A stretch of 64,000 nt of DNA from Pirellulaceae bacterium (lineage in GTDB: Bacteria > Planctomycetota > Planctomycetia > Pirellulales > Pirellulaceae): positions 1 to 64,000 of the forward strand of contig JAKVCA010000024.1 in assembly GCA_022448315.1 (NCBI GenBank). Direction: 5' to 3'. The translations under genes were made by a program, and so were the position numbers. Every line of letters starts with the position of its first letter. Position 1 is the first letter of the stretch. Positions 47,745-56,240 of this stretch are shown one piece after another. The notes beneath the pieces are model-generated. The model made no database searches, was not told the DNA's origin, and saw only the letters and a program-made list of their open reading frames with translations.

Positions 47745-50700
47745 TCAACCTGCTTTACGCGTGGTAGATCGATAAAGCGAGGCTTCATCGACCCCGTCAC
47801 CATCAAAATCGCCCGCCATGGGAACGTCCTCGGCACCACCCATTTCGAAAACCTTATCCGTGGCGTCAATCTCACGATTTCCATTCAGATCAAGGACCCA
47901 GAGGCCATCTCGATAAATTCCAAGTTGCTCGACCCCGTCGCCGTTCCAGTCCCCGACAACCGGCACGTCTCCCGGTTGACCAAACCGGACCTTTGAGTCC
48001 TCTGCATCCATTCGTCCATCGGCATCCGAATCCAGAATCCATGTCCCTTGAGAAAAGATGCCCACCGTCCGTATACCGTCCCCGTTCCAATCTCCCGCAA
48101 TCGGCTGATCCGCGGATGCACCATATTCAAAGACATGATCAATCAAATCTTGTCGGGTCGCCCCATGCATTGAAACCTTGACCGAACGCACACCGCTCGT
48201 GGCCTCTTCTTCCGAAGGGGGAAGGTTTTTCGGCTGCGAAGCTCGAACATTGGCCGGGTCAGGCAAACCGGGCTCCCGTGCGATGGCGACTTCGTCTTTG
48301 GGCCACCGGGGCCCAAAGATGCCAATATCGTCTTTCCCATCTCCGTCCCAGTCACCCACCACGGGCCGGTCATCGCCGGTCCCCAGATCCGCCCACAGAT
48401 CCTCCGAGTCCCAGCGTCGATTCCCGTTCAGATCGATGAACCACTCGCCATTTTTGAAAATCGCAACTTCATCGATGCCGTCGCCATTGAAATCACCGAT
48501 CAGGGGAGTACCACCCTCAATCCCAAAGAGGATTTTGACACTGAAAGAAGGTTCGTTCGATGCATCGTCATCATTGTTCCCGGTCAACCATTCACCATCT
48601 CTCATGGGCAATGACATCCAGCGTTGTCCGCTCATGTGCCGGACCGTCTGCCAGCTTTCGTCTCCGAGACTCGAAGGATCATATTGCCCCCGCGTCACAC
48701 CTCCATCGAGAACACTGAGATGCCACGAGTATTCGACAATGCCCCCTCCAGTGAACGGCTGAAACTCAAAGGATGTGACGCCCTGAGCCCCGGACAGAGC
48801 GAAGGGGGAAGCCAAAGGCATGGAAGCGAGAAAAAGCGGAGCGGCAAACTCGGGCGGCGTGGCAGGCGGAATATATATCCATGGTTCCGCGGCTCTGACT
48901 TCGCTGAAGTTATTTTGGATGGACGCTTCTCCCACGCCCAATGCAATCCGTAAAATCGCATCGTTATTTGGATCCACCCCCTGACTCAACGTTGAAAGGA
49001 CCGCAGGGTTTAATCGACCCGGATTGATCGCGACCCCAGAGGAGGTTCCAGGGGTATCCACATGGTCGACATACCCCTCGGGATGAATTTCAAAGACCGC
49101 ATAATTTCCGGCCGGCAGGCCTTTAAACTCATAGTAGCCACGGGCGTCCGTGATCGTCCGAACCGCCCCTTCCCGATAATCTCCCGCCTCGAGCATTTCG
49201 CCAAGGATGGGTTCACCGGTAACTCCATTTCGGAGCTCAACCACCACCCCACCGATCGGCGAATCATCCGAAGTTCGTTGACCATCGCGCACGGAAAGCA
49301 GTTCCAACGGATTTGAAACATCCGCTTCGAACCTGGAGACCGCGGCTCCATCTTGATACACAAAACCGGAGATCATTCCTGACGGCTCTTCGCAAAAATC
49401 GTAACCGATCAGTTGATCCCCAGACTCAATCCCGATTTCACCTAGCTGATTCTCGGCTACAACGCGTCCCGGACCGCTCCCGGTTCCATCGGCTCGCTCA
49501 CCAACATGTTCAGAACCTTGATAGTAGCCCAAGGGCTGGTGTTCCAAGATCGAATAGGTGCCCGGTCGGAGTTGATCAAACCGGTAGTGACCGGATTCAT
49601 CGGTGAACGTCGTGGACACCAGTTGACCACTCAAATCCAAGAGATCGATTCGAACCCCAGGAACACCACTCTCTCCCAACGCAGGATCGACTTGGCAATC
49701 ACCGTTAACGTCCGCAATGACCCTACCCCGAATGGTTCCGTACTGGATCTCGCCAAAGTTGTAATCGATGCCTGCTTTTCCAGCCGCCAGTGTGATCCCC
49801 GCCATGCCATCTCCGTCGGATTCCACCGCGCCCATCGGCATTCCACCCACGGTACCCAGGGCGTCTTTACCGTCCACAAATCCCTCCGGTTGGATCTCCA
49901 CCACCCGATACGTCCCCGCAAGCAGCTCTCCGAATTGATAGCGTCCCTGAGCATCGGTGGACGCGCGCTCCAACAAATTGCCTTGGGAATCGTAGAGCTG
50001 GAGTTCGACGCCTTCGATCCCTGACTCATGGGTTTCAAAGAGACCGTTGTCATTCAGGTCGTGGTAAACGGCCCCCTGAATTGAACCGTACCTGTATTCA
50101 CCAAAATTGTATTCGACACCATGATCGCCACTTCCCAATCGGACACCCATGATTCGATCGCCTAAATTTTCAGCCCAACCGACTGGATTCCCCAAGACGG
50201 TACCGACCTGTTCCAACCCATCGCCGAATCCGGCAGGCTGGGACGGTTGTAGGATTTGATATTCTCCAGGCAACAATCCTTCGATGCAGTAACTTCCGTC
50301 TTCGGCCGTTGTGGCATGGTGCGGGATCGTGACAAAACCCGGAGAGAGGGAAGTCACCATGATCTCGACACCACCAATGCCTTCTTCCCCTTGATCGCGA
50401 ACGCCATTTTGATTTTGGTCGTGGTAAACATAACCACAAATAGAGGCCGTGCGTGCTTCCGCAAAGTTGTAATCAACCCCGCGCATGCCGCCCAAAGGAA
50501 TTTCAATATCAGAGATCACATTCCCGCTCAGGCCGTTGGCAACCCCAGACGCGGTAGCCGCTACATTTCCGACCGTCTCACCCACACTAATGTCGAAGGA
50601 CTCCGGCTGTGTCTCAACCACCCGGTAAATCCCGGGGCCAAGCCCCAGGTCGACACCAAAAGAATAGAATCCCGTCGCATCGGTGGTCGCCCAGGTCTGC

Positions 50701-51626
50701 TTATCCGCACCTGACGAGACGTCGACATAGTCACCGCTGTCATCCTGCTTTTGCAATCTCAGGATGACGCCTTCGATACCATACTCGTTTCCATCCTTAA
50801 TCAAGTCCATGTTTTCGTCGTGCCAAACCGTCCCCGTAATCGTGACCGGCTTCGGCGTTAACAACATCTCCGTCATGGCACCTGCAGTTCGATTCTCGAT
50901 CGAGTGAAAACCGTTGTCTGCTATTCGGTACATTTCGGAGGGCAGAGCCGAAAGTGTTCCTGTATCCGCAAGATCATCTGAACCAAACCCAAATCCGTAG
51001 GAGTAGACCCCCTGATTCCCCGCTCCAACAGCCGAAAACTCCCAGTGGGCATCGGAAAACTCGGCTGTGAGTCGTGATCCAGCAAACTCAATCCCACTGG
51101 TTATTTGATCATCTGGCTTGTGAGAGAAAAATTGATCAACGTCTACACTGAAAACCAGGAGATCACCCGCAGTGAAATTCTCCAAATCCAGCACCAGCCT
51201 CGTCCCGCCATCGACCACGTTGAATGAAACATCATCCCACGTCACACCCATCGACTGTTCGGACAGTGTGAAATTGTGAGCTCCTCCGGACCCGAGCCCC
51301 TCACCGTTCTGGTTACTGGCGTCCACATCAAAATAGACGTCGGGTTCACCCAACCGAGTCGAGTCTCCGTCCTGATTGGTGTCGATCACCAAGCGGGTCA
51401 ATTCGGTGGTTTCGCTACCCCCCTCGAAACTCACATAAAACTGATCACCGGCCGCGTCGGCCCCCGAATCGTCCTCAATAAATACGGAACCAATAAACAA
51501 AGGATCCGCATCCAGCATTCGACGAGGTTCCATCACCTCGAAATGGCAAGTCCGATGGGATCGATGAGGGCCAGTGGATGCCGAGTGGGCCGACTTCCAG
51601 GCTTTAAAACCATTCCAGAATCCCAC
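47745..51626 (-). CDS. Giant exported SdrD-like B-repeat / FG-GAP protein with planctomycete LExRxLL motif
   Basis: A 1293-residue protein. The N-terminus (about 24-45) holds HFEVMEPRRMLDADPLFIG, the planctomycete LExRxLL-type export or anchoring motif. Residues about 50-255 form a beta-rich domain. Five SdrD-like B-type repeats (PF17210) follow at about 265-850, each starting G-x-V-x-D (for example GYVYHDQNQNGVRDQGEEGI) and ending with YNFGE; they are Ca-binding Ig-like modules. The C-terminal 330 residues have FG-GAP/VCBS-like repeats (GDFNGDGIDEVAIF, GDWDGDGKDDIGIFG, GDWNGDGIRTVGIF, GDWNGDGVEQLGIY). A GTG start at 51626 is set by a perfect AAGGAGG 7 bases upstream. Probably a cell-surface or matrix protein. 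Confidence 0.93.
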   Translation of the reverse strand: MGFWNGFKAWKSAHSASTGPHRSHRTCHFEVMEPRRMLDADPLFIGSVFIEDDSGADAAGDQFYVSFEGGSETTELTRLVIDTNQDGDSTRLGEPDVYFDVDASNQNGEGLGSGGAHNFTLSEQSMGVTWDDVSFNVVDGGTRLVLDLENFTAGDLLVFSVDVDQFFSHKPDDQITSGIEFAGSRLTAEFSDAHWEFSAVGAGNQGVYSYGFGFGSDDLADTGTLSALPSEMYRIADNGFHSIENRTAGAMTEMLLTPKPVTITGTVWHDENMDLIKDGNEYGIEGVILRLQKQDDSGDYVDVSSGADKQTWATTDATGFYSFGVDLGLGPGIYRVVETQPESFDISVGETVGNVAATASGVANGLSGNVISDIEIPLGGMRGVDYNFAEARTASICGYVYHDQNQNGVRDQGEEGIGGVEIMVTSLSPGFVTIPHHATTAEDGSYCIEGLLPGEYQILQPSQPAGFGDGLEQVGTVLGNPVGWAENLGDRIMGVRLGSGDHGVEYNFGEYRYGSIQGAVYHDLNDNGLFETHESGIEGVELQLYDSQGNLLERASTDAQGRYQFGELLAGTYRVVEIQPEGFVDGKDALGTVGGMPMGAVESDGDGMAGITLAAGKAGIDYNFGEIQYGTIRGRVIADVNGDCQVDPALGESGVPGVRIDLLDLSGQLVSTTFTDESGHYRFDQLRPGTYSILEHQPLGYYQGSEHVGERADGTGSGPGRVVAENQLGEIGIESGDQLIGYDFCEEPSGMISGFVYQDGAAVSRFEADVSNPLELLSVRDGQRTSDDSPIGGVVVELRNGVTGEPILGEMLEAGDYREGAVRTITDARGYYEFKGLPAGNYAVFEIHPEGYVDHVDTPGTSSGVAINPGRLNPAVLSTLSQGVDPNNDAILRIALGVGEASIQNNFSEVRAAEPWIYIPPATPPEFAAPLFLASMPLASPFALSGAQGVTSFEFQPFTGGGIVEYSWHLSVLDGGVTRGQYDPSSLGDESWQTVRHMSGQRWMSLPMRDGEWLTGNNDDDASNEPSFSVKILFGIEGGTPLIGDFNGDGIDEVAIFKNGEWFIDLNGNRRWDSEDLWADLGTGDDRPVVGDWDGDGKDDIGIFGPRWPKDEVAIAREPGLPDPANVRASQPKNLPPSEEEATSGVRSVKVSMHGATRQDLIDHVFEYGASADQPIAGDWNGDGIRTVGIFSQGTWILDSDADGRMDAEDSKVRFGQPGDVPVVGDWNGDGVEQLGIYRDGLWVLDLNGNREIDATDKVFEMGGAEDVPMAGDFDGDGVDEASLYRSTTRKAG

Positions 51627-51962
51627 AGGAACGCCTCCTTGTTTTCTCGAAATACCATCCTTGGTATTCCAAACGGATCAGCCAAAGCAAACGTCGCATC
51701 TTGCAACACCTTGGAAGTCCCAGTGCCACCCAAACAGACTTCTTCCAGAGGTATCGACCAATGGCAATCCTCGCCATGACATTACCCCTCGCACCAACTG
51801 CTAGCATTTAGCTTTAATGAGGTCGCTTGCCGACCAGAATCGGCGAAAGGTTACCGAAGGTCCTATTGAAACTCAAACCCAATTGCGAGAGCGGGACGAA
51901 ATCCACGAGGCCGCAAGCGTCCATCGTGCGTAAACTGCGAGACCAAGTCCCAAACGGCGAGG
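51627..51962. other. Leader of the giant exported protein gene
   Basis: A 336-base gap between the WD40 gene stop and the GTG start at 51626. It contains the AAGGAGG Shine-Dalgarno at 51634-51640 (minus strand). No gene is seen. Confidence 0.55.
51634..51640 (-). promoter_or_regulatory. Strong ribosome binding site fixing a GTG start
   Basis: AAGGAGG on the minus strand, seven bases before the GTG at 51626-51624, decides the start of the giant exported protein. Confidence 0.9.
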
Positions 51963-53048
51963 CTATTTGTTTGAATTTTGAGAACTGTTGGGATCGCGTC
52001 CGACACGGATTCCGGTTTGCGGCTGCTCCGCGAAACGTGGATTCGCTTTCCAGATTCGAACGGTGGTATCGTAACCCGTGGAGTACAGCCGATCTCCATC
52101 AAATGCGAGACTGGTAACACTCCCGTCATGCCCAACAAGTTTCCCTAACAAACGTCTTCGTTGCGTGTCCCAGATGGCAATCTCGTTATTGGTACCGGCC
52201 GAGGCAATCAGGCCGTTACCCAACGGCTCGATCGCTTGGCCTTTATTGTGTTGACCCTGAAGCGAAAACGATTTTTCGGCGTCACGAACGTGGGTCACGT
52301 GGATTCTGGCATCTTCCCCGCAGGAATAAATCCGTTGACCATCCGAGGAAAACTTCAGATCGCGGATCCGCCGGCGGTGAACTGTTTTCTCCCAAATGGT
52401 TCGTCCCGTCTTGAGATCCAGCCCATAAACCACGCCATTCCGGCCCCCAGTGATCCACGTCTTTTCATTCGGCGAGACCGCCACCGCCCGTAAATCTTGG
52501 CAATCCACGTTTGTCTTGCCAACGAAGCGAGATTCGGCCCAATTGAGCCAGCAGACGTTTTGAGAGAAACCGACCACACAAGCGATTGTCGTTGTTTGAC
52601 CCAACACCATAGCCGCGATCGGGAAAGAGGCTCGGTACACCTCACCTGCGAGTTCTCCTGTCTCAACCTCCCATTTCAACAGACGGCCATCGTATCCTGC
52701 ACTCAATAGAAACTCTCCGTCCGGAGAGAACGCCAGATCTCGAACCCATTCGCTGTGACCTATGAGCAAATGAACAAGTTCGCCCGTTTCCCGATTGCAA
52801 ATCCGGACACGGTTGTCATCTCCGGCAATGGCCATGTGGGAGCCTCGCGGTTGAAGGGTCAACCCTGTCAAAACCGGTGCCGTCTCAAATCGCGAGGTTT
52901 TCCCGAATCTGAGGACGTCGTTGGCCCAATTCAAAGTGTCGGCTTCCTCACCCACCGACACCCAAGACTGCGCCCCACCGCAAAAACTTCCGGCGATCGT
53001 ACTCACGAAAAGGGAGCCAAGTGCCATCCTGCGATTCATTTTGATCAT
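51963..53048 (-). CDS. WD40-repeat beta-propeller protein
   Basis: A 361-residue exported or anchored protein with a hydrophobic N-terminus (MNRRMALGSLFVSTIAGSF). About seven WD40/YVTN-type strands follow, for example VRICNRETGELVHLLIGHSEW, DLAFSPDGEFLLSAGYDGRL, IWDTQRRRLLGKLVGHDGSV and TTVRIWKANP. WD40 proteins are scaffolds, so the role is not deducible. ATG at 53048 is set by AGGAGG 8 bases upstream; the GTG at 53054 is the alternative. It is upstream of the giant exported protein gene on the same strand. Confidence 0.87.
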   Translation of the reverse strand: MIKMNRRMALGSLFVSTIAGSFCGGAQSWVSVGEEADTLNWANDVLRFGKTSRFETAPVLTGLTLQPRGSHMAIAGDDNRVRICNRETGELVHLLIGHSEWVRDLAFSPDGEFLLSAGYDGRLLKWEVETGELAGEVYRASFPIAAMVLGQTTTIACVVGFSQNVCWLNWAESRFVGKTNVDCQDLRAVAVSPNEKTWITGGRNGVVYGLDLKTGRTIWEKTVHRRRIRDLKFSSDGQRIYSCGEDARIHVTHVRDAEKSFSLQGQHNKGQAIEPLGNGLIASAGTNNEIAIWDTQRRRLLGKLVGHDGSVTSLAFDGDRLYSTGYDTTVRIWKANPRFAEQPQTGIRVGRDPNSSQNSNK

Positions 53049-53495
53049 GACCACTTCCTCCTGACATCCAACGACCGAGCTTTTAAGTCAACCGAGGTGC
53101 GCCCCTGACGCTGACTACCCAGCCCTTACTCCTCAACCCCTTTAAGAATGGCAGTCGGGCCTGTCTGCAAGCTCGATATCCTGCTTACCTTGTCGGCCAT
53201 AAATCCGGTGGGGCTGCGCTGGTACTCCGTCTTCGTGGTTCACCTCTCCTTTTCATTATCGGTAAGCGGGGTTCTATGAGTCAGCAAACTCCGGGTGTGG
53301 GTACTGAATTGGTGAACTCTAACGACTAGGGAACTTACCCGGCATTCGCGGCATTCCGAAACGAGCTCGCAATGGCTAGACTACACGGAACCAGAAGGCT
53401 TCCACGTCCTACCTGGGCATGACGGTTGCGACGCCACCTTGCTTGTTTACTTGCTTGACTTTTTTCATCGAATTCCAGACCGAAGGATCGCGGTT
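53049..53495. other. Divergent region upstream of the WD40 and M20 amidohydrolase genes
   Basis: A 447-base gap with no credible gene. In-frame TTG codons from 53439 precede the M20 start but lack a Shine-Dalgarno sequence. Confidence 0.55.
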
Positions 53496-54752
53496 TTGAC
53501 TCAGTCGGCCTCGGATTCCCCCCAACTTTCGTTATTGCAACACCTTTGCGATTCAATTGATCGTCACGCCGATCAATTGGTCGAATTTCGACGGGAATTG
53601 CATCGGTACCCTGAGGTCTCAGGCCAAGAATATGATACGACCCAACGGATCGTGGACCGTCTGGTTCAAGCAGGCATTACTCCGAACATTTCCCCATCCG
53701 AGAGGGGAGTCGTTTGCGATCTCATCTCGGATGCCTCGCGGGAGTCGAGTGGCCAAGGCCTACTTTTAAGGGCCGACATGGATGCCCTTCCGATCAACGA
53801 TCAGAAGGAAGAGATCTATCGGAGTCAGAACGCAGGTTTCATGCACGCTTGCGGACATGACGCGCACACGGCGATGCTCTACGGCGCTGCTTTGGCCATT
53901 CATGAAACGCAACAGCAGGTCCCCACGTATTTCACTCGCCCCTTGCGGATCGCGTTTCAGCCTGCCGAAGAAATTTGCGAAGGGGCTCAACAGATGATTC
54001 GCGAAGGGGTGACCGAGGGTATCGAGGCGGCGTTGGCACTGCATGTTGATCCAAGCCAGCCTTTCGGTTTTATCGGGTATCGTCATGGCCTATTGACCGC
54101 CATCTGCGATGAGCTGAGGATCGACGTCCAAGGCAAAGGAGGGCATGGGGCACGACCTCACCTGACGTGTGATCCAATCTTCGCGACCACGCAGTTCATT
54201 CAAAGTGCCTACAGTCAAATTCCGCGAGCACTGAACGCACAATCTCCCCATGTTCTCTCCTTTTGCCAAGTCCAGTCGGGACATTCGGCCAACGCGGTCC
54301 CTGAGGCCGCCCACATTCGAGGGACACTTCGAACACTTGACGTGGACGAACGCGAAAAGGCGATCAGGCAGTTAACAGCGTTATGTGCGAGCGTTGGAGA
54401 GCAAACGGGCTGCAAATTGACACTACGGACAGGTATCCACGCGCCTGCCGTCAAGAACGATCCCAACCTCACGAACGTGATTGTACAAGCCGCAAACGAT
54501 CTGTTGCCGAAAGACCAGGTCTATTCGATTCAGCGACCCAGCATGGGCGGAGAGGATTTCGCATATTTTGGAACGCAGTGCCTGACCTCAATGGTGCGAG
54601 TGGGGTGTCGGCCGCCCCATGTTCCCGCACTGGACCTGCACTCGCCTGAATTCGATATCGATGAGCGAATCCTTCCCCTCGGTGCGAAGCTTCTTGCCTG
54701 GGCCAGCCTTCGCTGGATGCGTCTCGCGAAAGCGGGCGAGGCGTCCTTGTAA
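53496..54752 (+). CDS. M20 family amidohydrolase (hippurase/N-acyl amino acid type)
   Basis: A 418-residue M20D-type amidohydrolase (PF01546, PF07687). Metal-binding motifs are RADMDALPI, HACGHDAHTAM and PAEEICEGA, with the late His ligand region GGEDFAYFG. The N-terminal RELHRYPEVSG is the signature of the N-acyl amino acid amidohydrolase group, which releases free amino acids from N-acyl substrates. Start is TTG at 53496, with AAGGA 8 bases upstream; no ATG is available before FRRELHRYP. It is unrelated in motif detail to the M20 dipeptidase at 5014. Substrate unknown. Confidence 0.93.
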   Translation: MTQSASDSPQLSLLQHLCDSIDRHADQLVEFRRELHRYPEVSGQEYDTTQRIVDRLVQAGITPNISPSERGVVCDLISDASRESSGQGLLLRADMDALPINDQKEEIYRSQNAGFMHACGHDAHTAMLYGAALAIHETQQQVPTYFTRPLRIAFQPAEEICEGAQQMIREGVTEGIEAALALHVDPSQPFGFIGYRHGLLTAICDELRIDVQGKGGHGARPHLTCDPIFATTQFIQSAYSQIPRALNAQSPHVLSFCQVQSGHSANAVPEAAHIRGTLRTLDVDEREKAIRQLTALCASVGEQTGCKLTLRTGIHAPAVKNDPNLTNVIVQAANDLLPKDQVYSIQRPSMGGEDFAYFGTQCLTSMVRVGCRPPHVPALDLHSPEFDIDERILPLGAKLLAWASLRWMRLAKAGEASL

Positions 54753-55036
54753 GCGAACGTCACTCCCTGCGAGCGCGCTTGCTCATACCGATAAGAACCA
54801 AGCCCCTAGTCGAACCGCTAAGGTTTCGACCACGAACTTAGCGCACTGACGCATCCCAAGAGTGTGCTGAAGATGACAGGCACTCAACGATCATTCTAGG
54901 GGGACCGCACATCGAGGCGTGCGACAGAAAGGGTTCCCGGACGGAACGACTGGGAGACGTCGGCCGTATGGGATAGAATTCGTAGGCATGCGATCGTAGC
55001 CGAAATGTTGTCATCCTCCCTGGTTAGACATGACTC

Positions 55037-56161
55037 ATGACAAAGCTTGGATTTACGGCCAATGAAAGTCCCACGATCGGAGTGGAGCTTGAACTCGGAC
55101 TTGTGGACCTCGAGACGATGGCGCTCTCGAGTTCAGCAGGCCAACTCTTGCCGCAACTTTCCGCGGAGGTGGCGTCATTTGTCAAACCGGAGTTGATGCA
55201 GTCTTGCGTCGAAGTCATTACGGGAGTTTGTCGTTCCGTGGACGATGCGGGGCGTGAGCTTCGCGAACGACTTCAATCCGTCGAGAGCATCTGTGAGAGC
55301 AACGGAGTTGGGTTATGGTGGGGCGCCACACACCCATTTTCGGTGTGGCGAGATCAACAGGTGACCCCAAACGACCGCTACCACGACCTCGTCAACAGTC
55401 TGCAGGAAATGGCAAGGCGTCTGGTCACCTTTGGCCTTCACATTCATGTTGGGGTGGATTCTGGTGATAAGGCGGTGATGATTTGTGACCGCATCCTGCA
55501 GCACCTACCGACGCTGTTGGCCTTAACAGCAAGCAGCCCATTTTGGGAAAATCGAAATACGGGTCTGCACTCTCAGCGTAGCAAGATTATGGAAGGCCTC
55601 CCAACCGCAGGCCTTCCTCCGCTCATGCGAAATTGGAGTGAATACGTCTGGCTCGTCAACCAGATGGTCGAGTCCGGCTTCATCAATACGATTCGGGAAA
55701 TCTGGTGGGATGTTCGGCCGCACCACAACTTTGGGACCGTTGAGGTTCGGGTCTGCGATATGCCTGGGAACCTTGAAGATGTTCTCGCAATTACTGCGTT
55801 GGTCCAATCTCTGGTGAAGACCCTTTCCGACATGATTGACAATGGCGCCTACCAGCATGATTGCCACCCGATGATGGTCCGGCAAAACAAATGGAGGGCT
55901 GCCCGTTTTGGGACTCATGCGAAATTGGTCAACTCATTCACCTACGAAGTTGAATCGCTCGGACTTGTGGTCAACGCCCTGGTCGAGAAGCTCTCCCCGA
56001 CCGCCGAGCAACTCGGTTGCCTCAACCATCTTGAGCGTGCACGCGCGATGGCCACGGCCCCCAGTTGGGCCGACAAACAACTCGCGATTCTCGACAAAAC
56101 GGGTGATCCGCGTGAAGTCGTTCGCCAACTCATCTCACAGTCACGCATGAGCGCCTCTTGA
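55037..56161 (+). CDS. YbdK-type carboxylate-amine ligase (glutamate-cysteine ligase 2 family)
   Basis: A 374-residue protein of the GCS2 family (PF04107). Seen: the opening strand PTIGVELELGLVD with its metal-binding Glu, the His-rich FGLHIHVGVDSGDKAV and the basic/acid pair GTVEVRVCDMPG. The E. coli homologue YbdK has weak gamma-glutamylcysteine ligase activity; real roles of these enzymes vary. Start ATG at 55037 gives a normal N-terminus but lacks a strong Shine-Dalgarno sequence. It converges with comEC with an 79-base gap. The 284 bases upstream hold no gene. Confidence 0.9.
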   Translation: MTKLGFTANESPTIGVELELGLVDLETMALSSSAGQLLPQLSAEVASFVKPELMQSCVEVITGVCRSVDDAGRELRERLQSVESICESNGVGLWWGATHPFSVWRDQQVTPNDRYHDLVNSLQEMARRLVTFGLHIHVGVDSGDKAVMICDRILQHLPTLLALTASSPFWENRNTGLHSQRSKIMEGLPTAGLPPLMRNWSEYVWLVNQMVESGFINTIREIWWDVRPHHNFGTVEVRVCDMPGNLEDVLAITALVQSLVKTLSDMIDNGAYQHDCHPMMVRQNKWRAARFGTHAKLVNSFTYEVESLGLVVNALVEKLSPTAEQLGCLNHLERARAMATAPSWADKQLAILDKTGDPREVVRQLISQSRMSAS

Positions 56162-56240
56162 CAACGAACGTTGATCGCTCGTCCGATGACGACCTACGTC
56201 GATTTTACGCCTTGGATCCCTCGCAACGGCGCAGTGTGTG

